Source: Deltaproteobacteria bacterium (GTDB lineage Bacteria; Desulfobacterota; GWC2-55-46). Taken from it: a DNA stretch of 64,000 bases. The stretch is taken from contig JACRNL010000010.1 in assembly GCA_016234935.1 (NCBI GenBank), positions 212,589-276,588 of the forward strand. Reading direction: 5' to 3'. The notes under the pieces were generated by a model, which searched no databases, was not told the DNA's origin, and worked only from the letters and a program-made list of their open reading frames with translations. Shown piece after piece: positions 8,252 through 17,531 of the stretch. Numbering within the stretch: position 1 is the stretch's first letter; each line of letters opens with the position of its first letter. The position numbers and the translations under genes are program-made.

Positions 8252-8995
8252 CTACTCCCCCACCTCGGCCCTTGCGTCCCTGTCAAACGGGTTTGTCCTT
8301 ATGGCGAGGGAAAAGAGATACGGGTAGCTCCCCTTCAGGTGCTTCATATAGAAAAGCCACTCCTTCACGAGCGCGGCGTACGCGCGTTTGATGTCGCCCT
8401 TCAGATGAATGACGTCGGCATCCGGCAGTCTCATCAAGTCGTCCCTGTGCTCAAGCTCATCAACAAGATGGAAGACCGCAAAGAGCAGGTCTGTGAAGGA
8501 TTCATGCTCAAGGAGGGACGGGTTCTCCAGCATGCGCACCAGAAAATCCCGCTTTGTCGCTAAAAATGCCTTTAACCCTTTAAGGTCTGACATGCTGACG
8601 TCAACGTCATACTCATAGGTCAATATGCGCAGGGCGACGGCGTTGAACTCATCGTCCGTGCCGTGCGGGTTCAGAACAAGCTCTTTTCTTATCCGCTCGA
8701 TATTGCGGTCATGGGACGAAAACCGAACAAGAAGATGCGTGCCCATTTCGCTGAAAAAGACGCCTATGACCATATTGAGCTTTTCAAGCCTCTCTTTAGC
8801 CTCACGGACTGAGAGGAACTTTTCTATTATCACGGTGACTATCAATACCTCGAGGGGAAGAAAGGCGAGGTCCGTAAGGAAGTAGATAAAGATGTGATGG
8901 TAGTCCCTGAATATCGCATAGTGGGCGAGATACAGCAGGGACGACGTTGCGACAAGGGCTGCGCCTGCGGCCAACTGCCATTTAAAACTTTTCAT
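8252..8995 (-). CDS. Two-TM membrane protein with conserved-looking cytoplasmic domain, unknown
   Basis: A 247-residue protein I do not recognise by name. Two hydrophobic segments at about residues 8-30 and 36-60 form an N-terminal hairpin. They are followed by a helical linker (VREAKERLEKLNMV) and a soluble, charged, mainly helical domain of about 180 residues with many Leu, Asp and Arg. The domain contains SSHDRNIERIRKEL and VFHLVDELEHRDDLMRL. No catalytic motif is evident. It stands alone between the hicBA cassette and the hydroxyacyl-CoA dehydrogenase, so the neighbours give no clear role. A signalling or membrane-scaffold function would be a guess. Confidence 0.75.
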   Translation of the reverse strand: MKSFKWQLAAGAALVATSSLLYLAHYAIFRDYHHIFIYFLTDLAFLPLEVLIVTVIIEKFLSVREAKERLEKLNMVIGVFFSEMGTHLLVRFSSHDRNIERIRKELVLNPHGTDDEFNAVALRILTYEYDVDVSMSDLKGLKAFLATKRDFLVRMLENPSLLEHESFTDLLFAVFHLVDELEHRDDLMRLPDADVIHLKGDIKRAYAALVKEWLFYMKHLKGSYPYLFSLAIRTNPFDRDARAEVGE

Positions 8996-9059
8996 GTATG
9001 ATACTACTCTCCCTGTAACAACGGCTTGTGCTCACGCCCGCCGGGCGTCTGATGTCAGG

Positions 9060-9116
9060 AAAGGCCGTCATGGAGTCTGCCGGGATTACAGACGGCAGCG
9101 GCGCATCACGGCCTTT
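9060..9116. terminator. Large hairpin just after hbd stop
   Basis: AAAGGCCGT (9060-9068) pairs with ACGGCCTTT (9108-9116), and CTGCC/GGCAG inside can form an inner stem. It starts five bases past the hydroxyacyl-CoA dehydrogenase stop. Read on the minus strand it ends in CCTTTCC without a real U-tract, so it may be a weak or factor-assisted terminator, or a structured repeat. Confidence 0.45.
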
Positions 9117-9121
9117 ATGCT

Positions 9122-9955
9122 TCAGGCGTACCTGTAAAACCCCTCTTTCGTCTTCCTGCCGAGCTTGCCTTCTTTTACAAGGGCGTCGAGCATGGCCGTG
9201 GGCTTGTAGCGTTCGTCTTTAAGCCCGTCATAAAGGGTCGTCATGATCTCTTTGCATACGTCAAGGCCGATGAAGTCGGCAAGTTCTATAGGCCCCATGG
9301 GGTGGTTCATGCCGAACTTCATGACGATGTCAATGTCCTCTTTTTTCGCGGCCCCGCTCTCAAGAAGCCTCAATGCCTCGCCGATGAGCGCGAACAGGAG
9401 GCGGTTCGAGATAAAGCCGGGCGAGTCGTTTGTGAGGGCCGTGACCTTCTCAATGCTGCCGGCGGCCTCCATCACGGCGGCTACCGTCTCGCCTGACGTC
9501 TCGTCCCCTTTTATGACCTCCACAAGCAGCATGACCTTCGGCGGGTTCATGAAATGCATTCCGGCAAAACGCGCCGGGTTGTCAACGGACCTGGCAAGCT
9601 CGTTTACGGAAAGGGCCGAAGTGTTCGTGGCAATGATCGCGTCTTTCCGGCAGATGCCGGAAAGGGCCTTAAAGACCTTTTTCTTGACAGCCATGTCCTC
9701 AAGCACGGCCTCGACGACAAGGTCGGCTTCTTTTACGTCCGCCATGTCCGTGGTTGTCGCAATCATGCCGCTGACTTTATCCCACAGTTCCGGCCGCGTA
9801 TGCTCCTTTATGCGCCCAAGGGCGGCCTTCAGGACTGTCTCGTCAATATCCACAAGCGTCACCTGATAGCCGTGGAGGGCAAAGACCTGAGCGATGCCGC
9901 CGCCCATAGTCCCCGCCCCGATGACGCCGATTTTGCGAATCTTCCTTGCGTTCAT
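9122..9955 (-). CDS. hbd: 3-hydroxybutyryl-CoA / 3-hydroxyacyl-CoA dehydrogenase
   Basis: A 277-residue NAD(P)-dependent dehydrogenase interconverting 3-hydroxyacyl-CoA and acetoacyl-CoA. The N-terminal Rossmann motif is GVIGAGTMGGGIAQVFALHG. The catalytic region has FAGMHFMNPPKVM (His-Glu dyad segment) and SPGFISNRLL, with the C-terminal dimerisation domain ending in TKEGFYRY. Length is standard for the single-domain bacterial enzyme. GAAAGG six bases upstream supports the start. Its ATG overlaps the glucokinase stop by four bases, so the two are co-translated although their pathways differ. Thiolase and enoyl-CoA hydratase for the same cycle lie 11 kb upstream on the same strand. Confidence 0.95.
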   Translation of the reverse strand: MNARKIRKIGVIGAGTMGGGIAQVFALHGYQVTLVDIDETVLKAALGRIKEHTRPELWDKVSGMIATTTDMADVKEADLVVEAVLEDMAVKKKVFKALSGICRKDAIIATNTSALSVNELARSVDNPARFAGMHFMNPPKVMLLVEVIKGDETSGETVAAVMEAAGSIEKVTALTNDSPGFISNRLLFALIGEALRLLESGAAKKEDIDIVMKFGMNHPMGPIELADFIGLDVCKEIMTTLYDGLKDERYKPTAMLDALVKEGKLGRKTKEGFYRYA

Positions 9956-10992
9956 GGTTGACCTTTCATGAGGCTGTGCGCGTGGAATGCCGCTCCGAGA
10001 AGCGCGGCCTTTTCATTTTGTATTACATAGACCGGAATAGCGTCGAGCAGCTTTTTAAAACGTCCCTTTGCGCTGAAGGATTTTATGAAAATAGCCGCCG
10101 CTTCCCTGTCGGCAAAGACCTTTGGGCTAATGCCTCCGCCAAGGTATACGCCGCCGGTGGCCATTGCCTTGAGGGCGAGATTTCCCGCCTCGGCGCCGTA
10201 GACTGAGATGAAAAGCTTATAGGCCTTTACGCAGTTGCCGTCCGTGCGCCTTACGGCCTCGTCAAAGACAACCGCCGCGCCGTCCTTTTCAAGCGCGAAC
10301 CTCCCGGCGAGGCGTTTTGTCTCTTTGCCGCCAGACCTTGCCCTGAAAAAACGGTAGAGTTCCTGAAGCCCCGGGCCGGAGACAATGCGCTCGCAGCTTA
10401 CGTGGCCGTATTTTCGCGCGAGATAGCGGTAAAGTTCCATCTCGACGGCGGATTGCGGAGCAAAGTCCGTGTGTCCGCCTTCAGAGGCCGAGGGTATGAG
10501 CGCGGCGTTGCTCCTGAAGAGTATCGCCTCGCCAAGGCCCGTGCCCGCGGCAATGAGCGCGGCGTTCGCGGGCTTTGCCCTGCCCTTTTTGAGGACTGAT
10601 ATATCGTTTCCGGAAAGAAGCCTTGCGCCGCAGCCAAGGGCGACGAGATCGTTGATAATCTCAAACTTTTTTATGCCGAACCTTTTCCCAAGCGCGCGTC
10701 CGTCAACGCGCCATGAGATATTCGTAAGACGGCCCCTGTTATTCTCAACCGGACAGGCCACGCCAATGACCGCGGAGCATATCTCCGCGGCCGCGCCTGT
10801 CTCGGCTAAAAAAGAGGCCACCACGCCGCCGATGGTCTTGAAGTCGGCGTTAACAAACCTGTTGACCTTCAATTCCCTGAGCCTGTTCCCCCCTTTTTTA
10901 AAGGGAGGCGAAGGGGGATTTATCTCGAAAAGCCCAAGATAGGTCTTTGTGCCGCCGGCGTCGCCAGCGAGTACGAGCCTGTTTTTGCTCAT
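9952..10992 (-). CDS. glk: Glucokinase (Glk family) with an in-frame repeat insertion
   Basis: A 346-residue ATP-dependent hexokinase-fold enzyme phosphorylating glucose. It opens with the phosphate-binding segment LAGDAGGTKTYLGLFE (residues about 8-23), then carries VIGVACPVENNRG, INDLVALGCG with the catalytic Asp, AAGTGLGEA, SEGGHTDFAPQS and GGVYLGGGISPK. Residues about 24-36 (INPPSPPFKKGGN) are encoded by a dispersed repeat at 10888-10920, inserted in frame in a surface turn between the first two strands. This makes the protein slightly longer than the usual 320-330 residues. It overlaps hbd by four bases. The gap upstream is filled with GC-rich repeats, so the promoter is not clear. Confidence 0.92.
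   Translation of the reverse strand: MSKNRLVLAGDAGGTKTYLGLFEINPPSPPFKKGGNRLRELKVNRFVNADFKTIGGVVASFLAETGAAAEICSAVIGVACPVENNRGRLTNISWRVDGRALGKRFGIKKFEIINDLVALGCGARLLSGNDISVLKKGRAKPANAALIAAGTGLGEAILFRSNAALIPSASEGGHTDFAPQSAVEMELYRYLARKYGHVSCERIVSGPGLQELYRFFRARSGGKETKRLAGRFALEKDGAAVVFDEAVRRTDGNCVKAYKLFISVYGAEAGNLALKAMATGGVYLGGGISPKVFADREAAAIFIKSFSAKGRFKKLLDAIPVYVIQNEKAALLGAAFHAHSLMKGQP
10888..10920 (-). repeat. Family F repeat encoding NPPSPPFKKGG within glk
   Basis: CCCCCCTTTTTTAAAGGGAGG then CGAAGGGGGATT. On the minus strand it reads in frame as N-P-P-S-P-P-F-K-K-G-G. Related copies lie at 18893-18922 and 19834-19866 (there readable as PPRPPLKKGG). I recall this peptide as a frequent spurious insertion in GC-rich deltaproteobacterial and nitrospiral annotations. 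Confidence 0.8.
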
Positions 10993-11028
10993 ATCGTCAT
11001 GATTTCAGTAAGGGATGACCCCTTCCTT

Positions 11029-11195
11029 TTCTCCTCCCCCTTGATGGTGGAGGGCAGGTCGATGACCACTTCCTTATCTCCTCCCCCTTGATGGGGGAGG
11101 GCAGGGTGGGGGTGAAAGTTGCCCCTTGAAGGGGCTGATCCCTCTCAGGGGGCTAAGCCCCCTCACCCTACCCTCTCCCGCGAGGGGAGAGGGAA
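11029..11195. repeat. Intergenic cluster of GC-rich palindromic repeats
   Basis: The gap between glk and the cytochrome gene (about 257 bp) is almost entirely repeat. Two copies of CTCCCCCTTGATGG(G/T)GGAGGGCAG are followed by a family C palindrome with a second GGGGGCT palindrome nested beside it (11122-11162). Then comes CCCTCACCCTACCCTCTCCC with GCGAGGGGAGAGGG. The same modules flank resB at 60185-60268. I see no gene here. Confidence 0.75.
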
Positions 11196-11249
11196 AAAAG
11201 GATTTGAAAATTACGCAATATGGCACAGTCTAACAGGGGATGTTCGTTT

Positions 11250-11672
11250 TCACTGTCTGAATACGCCGTGACAACGTATGCAGGCGTCAAGGAGCCTGTG
11301 CGTCAATCTCCTTACGGCCTTTATATTGTCCTTTTTAGACGCCTTTATCAATTGCTCGAGCTTCTTATGAAAACTTGCGTCATACTGCTCGAAAAGTTTA
11401 ATTTTCCCGCCGTTCTTCGGCAATTTTATCTCTCCCTTTTCAAGGGCCGCGTGCGTCTTTTCCTTTAAAGCGTGAAGCTCATGGAAATGGCCTTCAACGG
11501 CGGAGAGGTTGCCGAGCGCGACGTCGCCAACCAGATTTTTAAAGGCCGCGTCAAGCCGGCGCATCTCCTCCTTCAGAGGATTGTCCGCTGCCGGCGCGCT
11601 TGAGGCAAGCCCTGAAATTACGCATACGCAGACCGCTGCAATAATCTTCTTAACGGGCCTGTTGCCGTTCAT
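11250..11672 (-). CDS. Secreted monohaem c-type cytochrome (cytochrome c'-like)
   Basis: A 140-residue exported protein. A signal peptide (basic MNGNRPVKK then IIAAVCVCVISGLASSAPAA) is followed by a mostly helical domain, and a single haem-attachment motif CIRCH lies close to the C-terminus (residues about 132-136). The motif's position at the end of a four-helix-like domain resembles cytochrome c' and related prime-type cytochromes. Start ATG 11672 is chosen because GGGAGG precedes it; a longer frame runs into the repeat upstream. It lies between tal-pgi and glk without an obvious functional link. Haem ligation would rely on the ResB/CcsA system encoded near 59-62 kb. Confidence 0.8.
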   Translation of the reverse strand: MNGNRPVKKIIAAVCVCVISGLASSAPAADNPLKEEMRRLDAAFKNLVGDVALGNLSAVEGHFHELHALKEKTHAALEKGEIKLPKNGGKIKLFEQYDASFHKKLEQLIKASKKDNIKAVRRLTHRLLDACIRCHGVFRQ

Positions 11673-11690
11673 TTTCCGCCTCCCTTTTTT

Positions 11691-11745
11691 CCTGCCCTCG
11701 ATCATGTCCTCGAATGTATCTATCGAGGATGTTTCTATCGGGGGA
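11691..11745. repeat. Nested hairpin repeat (family A/B), one copy inside another's loop
   Basis: The inner hairpin is CCTCGA (11708-11713), loop ATGTATCTA, TCGAGG (11723-11728). The outer arms are CCCTCGA (11695-11701) and TCGGGGG (11738-11744), with the outer loop ATGTTTCTA interrupted just before its first base by about 27 bases holding the inner copy. The element supplies the last residues (I-P-R) and the TAG stop of tal-pgi. Confidence 0.75.
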
Positions 11746-14602
11746 TCGAGTCCTTGATCAAGGCGATGACCTTTTTAAGGGTATCCTTATTCATGTCTTT
11801 AATGTTAAAGAGCGCCGTCCTTCTGCCCGTTGATTCAAGGGCGTCAATATCGCCGGCGGCCTGTGAAGCGATAAGCTCGCCGAAGCTGAAGCGGCTTTCG
11901 GGCAGCGGGATGGCGTCTTTGTTGTCATGTGTGAATATCAGGAAGACTCCGTTATCAGCGCCGCCCTTATGAAGCTGTCCGGTGGAATGCAGATATCTCG
12001 GCCCGAAGCCGAACTGAACGGCTCTGCCGGTCAAATCCCGTATTGCCTTTTGCAGGCCGCCCAATGCCTTTCGAAGCCGCGCGTCCTGCGTCGAGCAGTA
12101 CGCAAGCACGGCAAAATAATCGCCATCCCGCGGCAATGAAAAGAACTTCTTTAACGCGGCCTTCAGGGCAGGCTTTTTCCTCTCCTTCATCCGCTTGAAC
12201 GCGCTCTTGCCGATATAGAGGTCAAACCCGGCGCCTTTGAACTCTGCCCCCCCCGGCGTGCGGATCAAGCGCGCGCCTTTTTTTGTTTTTTTCTCAAGCC
12301 GCGCCCTTGCGAGCTTCTTTGCAAGCTCTACGTCCGGCTGGTTAAACGGGTTTATAGCAATGAGGCTTCCAGCCGCGGCAGTTGCAATTTCCCACCTTAA
12401 AAATTCCCCGCCAAGCTCATGGAGGTCGCTGAGATGAAACCTTATGACAGGATGTCCCGCCTTTGCAAGGGCGTCGAGTTTACGGTCTATCAATGAGTCT
12501 TCGCCGCCGATGCCGATATGCGCGAAGACCCTGTCCGCGCCGTATGAGCCCTTCAAACCGAGAGTCTCCCCGGCTACCGGCACAATCCCTCTGCCCTCCT
12601 TGCCTGTGGATTCCGCAATGAGCTGCTCAAGCCACAGGCCAAAGGCCGATAACGCATCGGGGAGTATGAACGTGAGCTTGTCCCTGCCCTCCCTGCAGAA
12701 CGCCGCAAGGGCCGCGCCGAGCTTGAGGCCCGGGTTTTCGATCACAAGGACGGACGGGTTAGTCGCCGCATCCATGCGCTCCGCATGATAGAGGAGTTTT
12801 CTTATGTCGACGCCGGCGGCGGCCGCAGGCACAAGGCCGAAAAAAGAAAGGGCGGAAAAACGTCCGCCGATGTCCGGCGGGTTCAGGAAAAGCCGCATGA
12901 ATCCGTACTTCCTTGAAAAGCCCTCAAGCATGGAGCCGGGGTCGGTTATGGCAACGAAGTTTTTCCCCGCGTCATCACCGGCGGTTTGCCTGAGCCTTGC
13001 GTAAAAATATTCGAACAATGAGAGCGGCTCTATGGTGGAGCCGGACTTGCTTGATACGATAAAAAGGGTCTTTGCCGGAAGGACCGCCTTCTCTACGGCC
13101 CTTATCGCGTCCGGGTCGGTGGAATCAAGGACTATGAGCCGGGGGTATCCGCCGCTCTTTCCGAATATCTCGCCGAGCATAAGGGGCGCAAGGCTTGACC
13201 CTCCCATGCCGAGGAGCACTGCAAAGTTAAAACCGCTCCTGACCTCATCGGCAAATGAGTTTATCTCGTCAATATGCGCGCTCATCATCTTCGGCAAGGC
13301 GAGCCAGCCGAGGGCGTTCTTTATCGCCGCCCGGCCGTCAGGCCCGGTTTTCCACAGGCTTGCGTCCTTCTCCCAGAGCCTCCTTGCGAAGTCCATTGCC
13401 TCAAGCCTTTTAACTTCAGACAGGACGCGCTCCTCAAAACCTGAAATTATGTAATCCACCCTTGGCGCGCCCCTGCCTTTGGCAATCTCTTTTATCTTCG
13501 CGGCAATGCGTCCGGCAAGCAGGTCGTAAGAGTCTGCAAAGGCCTTTAGACCCTCGTCTTCGAGCCGTGAAGTGATAATGTCATAATCTATATCACAGGA
13601 GGCCAGAGCGCTTATTATCCCCTGGGCCTCATCGAGCCCCTGGGTCAGCGTGGGCGCCACCTTGCCGTGGTCATGGAAAGCGGTGATGGTCTGAAGCGGC
13701 ATGGTGTTTATCGTATCCCTGCCGACAAGCCCCTCGACATACTTCACGTCGCTGTAAACCGGGCTCTTCGTGCCTGTCGAGCCCCACAGGAGCCTTTGCG
13801 GCCTCGCGCCCTTTTTGACAAGGCTTTTAAAACGCCTGTCCTCGAATATCCCGCGATATTTGACGCCCGCGCATTTGGCGTTGGCAATGGCGGCCTTCCC
13901 AATAAGGGCATTCAGGCCGGGCCTTGATTCGTTAGCCGCCGCTGTCTTTGCCTTTTCTTCGATTATCGCGTCAACGAGCGTATCCACCCGGCTTACGAAG
14001 AAGCTCGCCACGCCGAATATCCTGTCAAGGGGTTTGCCCTCTTTCGCCCGCCTTTCCAGGGCGCGCACGTATGCGTTCGCCGTCTCTTCGTACCGTTTCA
14101 CCGAAAAAAGAAGCGTTACGTTTATGTTGTATCCTTCGTAGACAAGCTCCTCTATCGCCGCGACCCCCTCGGCGGTGGCAGGGACTTTCACCATGACGTT
14201 TTCCCTGCCTGCGAGCAAGTGCAGACGGCGCGCCTCTTCTATCGTCGCTCCTGCGTCGCGCGCCAGGGACGGACGGACCTCTATGGAGACGAAGCCGTCG
14301 GTGGCGCCCGAAGCCTTGTAAACCGGCAGAAGGATATCCGCGGCAAGCCTTATGTCGGCGGCGGTAAGTTCGCTGAGGATTTCATGTTCGGTGAGGCCGT
14401 TTTTAACGAGGCGGGCGATATCGCCGTCGTACTCCGTCCCTGCCGAGACGGCCTTTTCAAAGATGGTGGGGTTTGACGTAACGCCGGTCACGCCGTATTC
14501 GTCCATCATTCTCCTGAGCTCGCCGGAGGTTAGGAGCGACCTTCTGATGTTGTCAAACCAAATGCTCTGGCCGAAGTTCTTAAGTTCGATTAGCGGATTC
14601 AT
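11735..14602 (-). CDS. Bifunctional transaldolase / glucose-6-phosphate isomerase
   Basis: A 955-residue fusion. Residues about 1-375 form a TalB/MipB-type transaldolase: GVTSNPTIFEKAV, the Schiff-base lysine region NVMVKVPATAEG and GVASFFVSRVDTLVD. Residues about 390-955 form phosphoglucose isomerase: LLGMGGSSLAPLML, IVSSKSGSTIEPLSLFEYF and LHSTGQLHKGG. Such Tal-Pgi fusions are known from several bacterial phyla and couple pentose-phosphate recycling to fructose-6-phosphate/glucose-6-phosphate exchange. A promoter-like pair (TTGTTT, 17 bp, TATACT) lies about 120 bp upstream, after the transketolase stop. The C-terminal residues and TAG stop are contributed by a dispersed repeat. Confidence 0.95.
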   Translation of the reverse strand: MNPLIELKNFGQSIWFDNIRRSLLTSGELRRMMDEYGVTGVTSNPTIFEKAVSAGTEYDGDIARLVKNGLTEHEILSELTAADIRLAADILLPVYKASGATDGFVSIEVRPSLARDAGATIEEARRLHLLAGRENVMVKVPATAEGVAAIEELVYEGYNINVTLLFSVKRYEETANAYVRALERRAKEGKPLDRIFGVASFFVSRVDTLVDAIIEEKAKTAAANESRPGLNALIGKAAIANAKCAGVKYRGIFEDRRFKSLVKKGARPQRLLWGSTGTKSPVYSDVKYVEGLVGRDTINTMPLQTITAFHDHGKVAPTLTQGLDEAQGIISALASCDIDYDIITSRLEDEGLKAFADSYDLLAGRIAAKIKEIAKGRGAPRVDYIISGFEERVLSEVKRLEAMDFARRLWEKDASLWKTGPDGRAAIKNALGWLALPKMMSAHIDEINSFADEVRSGFNFAVLLGMGGSSLAPLMLGEIFGKSGGYPRLIVLDSTDPDAIRAVEKAVLPAKTLFIVSSKSGSTIEPLSLFEYFYARLRQTAGDDAGKNFVAITDPGSMLEGFSRKYGFMRLFLNPPDIGGRFSALSFFGLVPAAAAGVDIRKLLYHAERMDAATNPSVLVIENPGLKLGAALAAFCREGRDKLTFILPDALSAFGLWLEQLIAESTGKEGRGIVPVAGETLGLKGSYGADRVFAHIGIGGEDSLIDRKLDALAKAGHPVIRFHLSDLHELGGEFLRWEIATAAAGSLIAINPFNQPDVELAKKLARARLEKKTKKGARLIRTPGGAEFKGAGFDLYIGKSAFKRMKERKKPALKAALKKFFSLPRDGDYFAVLAYCSTQDARLRKALGGLQKAIRDLTGRAVQFGFGPRYLHSTGQLHKGGADNGVFLIFTHDNKDAIPLPESRFSFGELIASQAAGDIDALESTGRRTALFNIKDMNKDTLKKVIALIKDSIPR

Positions 14603-14721
14603 TCGCAGGCTCCCTGTGAAGATGACCCCTTCCTTCTCTCCTCCGAGGGTGGGGAAATGGCGTTTGCCGTAATGTCGGCGGCCTCCACGGCTTCAAGCAT
14701 AACGAGAATTGATTTTTGATA

Positions 14722-14750
14722 AGTATAGCAGAGAGTCAAAGGGCAAACAA
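14722..14750 (-). promoter_or_regulatory. Sigma-70-like promoter for tal-pgi
   Basis: On the minus strand TTGTTT (14745-14750) and TATACT (14722-14727) are separated by 17 bases. Predicted transcription start is near 14715, leaving a leader of about 110 nt before tal-pgi. It sits in the only sizeable gap between transketolase and tal-pgi. Confidence 0.5.
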
Positions 14751-14804
14751 GGTTGGACGCGCGCAAACGAGAGACGCCTTAACACGTGGAAAATACTCTT
14801 TAAC

Positions 14805-16865
14805 TTAAATCCTGTCCAGGAAAAGCCCTTTTTTACGATTGATGAGCGCCATTGCCTGTTTGCAGATATTGTCCACCGTGAGGCCGAACTTCTCGTAGAT
14901 TGTCTTATAGGGGGCGGAGGCGCCGAAGTGGTCTATGCCTATAACGCCGCCATCCGCGCCTGTGTAGCGGTGCCAGCCCATTGGGGAGGCGGCCTCCACG
15001 GCTAATCTAATCGTAACGTGCGGCGGCAGGACTGACGCCCTGTACGCGTCGTCCTGGGCCTCGAAAAACTCCCAGCATGGCATGCTGACTACCCTTGTCC
15101 TTATGCCGCGCCCTGCAAGCTCGCCGTGCGCGCCGAGGACGAGTTCAACCTCGGACCCTGTGGCCATGAGGATAAGCTCCGGCTCCCCTTCCTTCGTGTC
15201 GGCCAGCACATAGGCGCCGCGCCTGAGGCCTTCCGCGGACGGGTATTTTTGCCTGTCAATGGTAAGGACGTTCTGGCGCGTCAGCGCGAGGGCCACCGGG
15301 CCTGTCTCATGCGTAAGGGCGGCCTTCCACGCCTCGACTGTCTCGTTGGCGTCGGCGGGCCTTATTACGGTCATGTTCGGTATGGCGCGAAGGGCGGCAA
15401 GCTGTTCAACGGGCTGATGCGTGGGGCCGTCCTCGCCGAGGCCGATGGAATCGTGCGTAAAGACGTATATGACGCGCTGTTTCATAAGCGCCGCGAGCCT
15501 TATGGCCGGACGCATGTAATCCGAGAAAATAAGAAAGGTCCCGCCGTACGGAATTATCGCGCCGGAGAGCGCGATGCCGTTCATGATGGCGCCCATCGCG
15601 TGCTCGCGCACGCCGAAATGCAAATTACGCCCGGCCGTGCCGGGTAAAAAATCAGCAAAACCCTTCAGATGCGTGTTGTTCGAAGGCGCGAGGTCCGCCG
15701 AGCCGCCGATGAGAAAGGGCGTCCTTGACGCAATGGCGTTAAGGGTCTTCCCTGACGCGCTCCTCGTGGCCATGGGGCCGTCTTTTGCCTCGAACTTCGG
15801 CAGGTCTTTAAGCCAGAGCGCGTCGAACCTGCCCGCGAATATGCCTGTAAGCTCCTTTGCCAGATCGGGATATTCCGCCGCGTAACGCTTGAACAAGGCG
15901 TTCCATTCCTTCTCGGCGGCCTCGCCCTTTGCGAGCGCGCCCCTGTACGAGTCAAGGACTTCCGGCGGTATGTGAAAGGCCGGCTCGAGCGGCCAGCCTA
16001 ATTTTGCCTTCGTGAGCCTTATCTCGTCATGGCCGAGAGGCGCGCCGTGGGCCTCGGCGGAGTCCTGTTTGCCGGGGCTTCCAAAGCCGATGTTCGTCCT
16101 TGCGATGACAAGAGACGGCCTCAGAGTCTCGGCGCGCGCGGCGCCAAGCGCCTTTGATATGCCGGAGAGGTCATTGCCGTCCGTCTTTAAAACCTGCCAG
16201 CCCAGGGCCTCGAAACGCTTGCCGACGTCTTCGGAAAAGGCGATGTCCGTCGAGCCTTCAATGGTAATCTTGTTGTCGGAATAGAGGCAGACTATGTTGC
16301 CGAGCTTTAAATGGCCTGCCAGAGAAGCCGCCTCGTTTGACACCCCCTCCATCATGTCGCCGTCGCTGGTTATCGCGTAGATGTGATAATCGAAAAGAGA
16401 AAAGCCGGGCTTGCTATATCTGCCGGCGAGGTATTTCTGCGCCATTGCCATGCCGACGCCCGTTGCAAAACCCTGCCCCAACGGGCCGGTGGTGGTCTCG
16501 ATGCCTATCTCCGGGTGGTATTCCGGATGTCCCGGCGTGAGGCTCTCCCACTGGCGGAATCTTTTAAGCTCGTCAAGCGGGAGGTTGTAGCCCGTGAGGT
16601 GCAGGAGAGAATAAAGGAGCATGGAGCCGTGTCCGGCGGAAAGCACGAAGCGGTCGCGGCCCGGCCATTTCGGATTTTTCGGGCTGTGCCTCAAAAAGCG
16701 CGTCCACAGCACGTGCGCCATCGGAGCGTCGCCCATGGGCATGCCGGGATGTCCGGAGTTCGCCTTTTCAACGGCGTCCACGGCAAGAAATCTTACGGTG
16801 TTTATGGAAAGTTCGTCAAGCGTTGAAAAGGCGTGCGGCGGCGCAGAATTGTCTTTTGTAGCCAT
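14805..16865 (-). CDS. tkt: Transketolase
   Basis: A 686-residue thiamine-diphosphate enzyme moving two-carbon ketol units among pentose-phosphate intermediates. Seen in order: [19 protein letters not shown] (N-terminal), [16 protein letters not shown], the ThDP-binding motif [18 protein letters not shown] ending in [33 protein letters not shown], and [20 protein letters not shown] in the Pyr domain. Length and all landmarks fit a full, active enzyme. It lies 27 bp downstream of the DUF502 gene with a GAGG ribosome-binding site, so it probably shares the panD-DUF502 transcript, and it precedes tal-pgi, its metabolic partner. Confidence 0.97.
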   Translation of the reverse strand: MATKDNSAPPHAFSTLDELSINTVRFLAVDAVEKANSGHPGMPMGDAPMAHVLWTRFLRHSPKNPKWPGRDRFVLSAGHGSMLLYSLLHLTGYNLPLDELKRFRQWESLTPGHPEYHPEIGIETTTGPLGQGFATGVGMAMAQKYLAGRYSKPGFSLFDYHIYAITSDGDMMEGVSNEAASLAGHLKLGNIVCLYSDNKITIEGSTDIAFSEDVGKRFEALGWQVLKTDGNDLSGISKALGAARAETLRPSLVIARTNIGFGSPGKQDSAEAHGAPLGHDEIRLTKAKLGWPLEPAFHIPPEVLDSYRGALAKGEAAEKEWNALFKRYAAEYPDLAKELTGIFAGRFDALWLKDLPKFEAKDGPMATRSASGKTLNAIASRTPFLIGGSADLAPSNNTHLKGFADFLPGTAGRNLHFGVREHAMGAIMNGIALSGAIIPYGGTFLIFSDYMRPAIRLAALMKQRVIYVFTHDSIGLGEDGPTHQPVEQLAALRAIPNMTVIRPADANETVEAWKAALTHETGPVALALTRQNVLTIDRQKYPSAEGLRRGAYVLADTKEGEPELILMATGSEVELVLGAHGELAGRGIRTRVVSMPCWEFFEAQDDAYRASVLPPHVTIRLAVEAASPMGWHRYTGADGGVIGIDHFGASAPYKTIYEKFGLTVDNICKQAMALINRKKGLFLDRI

Positions 16866-16892
16866 TATCCCCTCTTGCGGGTTTTTTTAACT

Positions 16893-17531
16893 CTAAACGG
16901 CCTTTATCTTAACGCCGTCTTTGATTGAAGCGGCTTCAGGCACGATGATCCCGCCTGTCATTATGCATTTGAAGGCGTCTTCCACGCTCATGTCAAGGTG
17001 GATAGCCTCCTTTTCCGGCACCACCATGAAAAAGCCCGACGTCGGGTTGGGCGTGGTGGGAAGAAACACGTTGATCATGCCGTCGCCGATGAGCGTCCTG
17101 AGCTCGCCGCGGGTCTTGCTGGTGATAAAGCCTATGGAATAGACCCCTTTCCTGGGGAACTCGATAAGGACGACCTTCCTGAAGCCCTGTCCGTCTTTTT
17201 CCTTGGCGAAGAAGGTCTCCATGAACTGCTTGGTGCCGTTATAGAGCATGCGCATGACCGGAATCTTGGCGACTATCTTCTCTCCGAGGGCGAGAAGCCT
17301 CTTGCCGGCGAAGTTCGACGTAAACGCGCCGACGATGAAGATGCCCGCGAGCGTAAATAAAAGCCCCACGCCCGGAATGTGCCCCAGATAGGTGTCAGGA
17401 CGGAGCGCCGAGGGAAGGATGTTCACGGCGTTGTCCACGGACCGCACGATAAGCGTAACGATGTATGCCGTGATGTAGAGCGGCACAACGACGAGAAGGC
17501 CGGTTATGAAGTATCCCTTTAACCTGTTCAT
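16893..17531 (-). CDS. DUF502 family membrane protein
   Basis: A 212-residue protein of the DUF502 family, a widespread bacterial membrane protein also related to plant COV. Two hydrophobic segments (about residues 6-28 and 55-78) precede a soluble beta-rich domain. Family signatures are [19 protein letters not shown] and the C-terminal [42 protein letters not shown]. Biochemical function is unknown. Its ATG overlaps the panD stop (ATGA), so it is translationally coupled to pantothenate synthesis, but I would not infer a role in that pathway. Confidence 0.9.
   Translation of the reverse strand: MNRLKGYFITGLLVVVPLYITAYIVTLIVRSVDNAVNILPSALRPDTYLGHIPGVGLLFTLAGIFIVGAFTSNFAGKRLLALGEKIVAKIPVMRMLYNGTKQFMETFFAKEKDGQGFRKVVLIEFPRKGVYSIGFITSKTRGELRTLIGDGMINVFLPTTPNPTSGFFMVVPEKEAIHLDMSVEDAFKCIMTGGIIVPEAASIKDGVKIKAV

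Noticed and set aside
9034..9048. ACGCCC-GCC-GGGCGT as an operator
   Set aside because: Short GC palindromes are expected here by chance; there is no promoter or regulator context.
10993..11249. A CRISPR array or small RNA in the repeat-rich glk upstream gap
   Set aside because: The repeats are palindromic, variable in length and not separated by uniform spacers; no cas genes are near.
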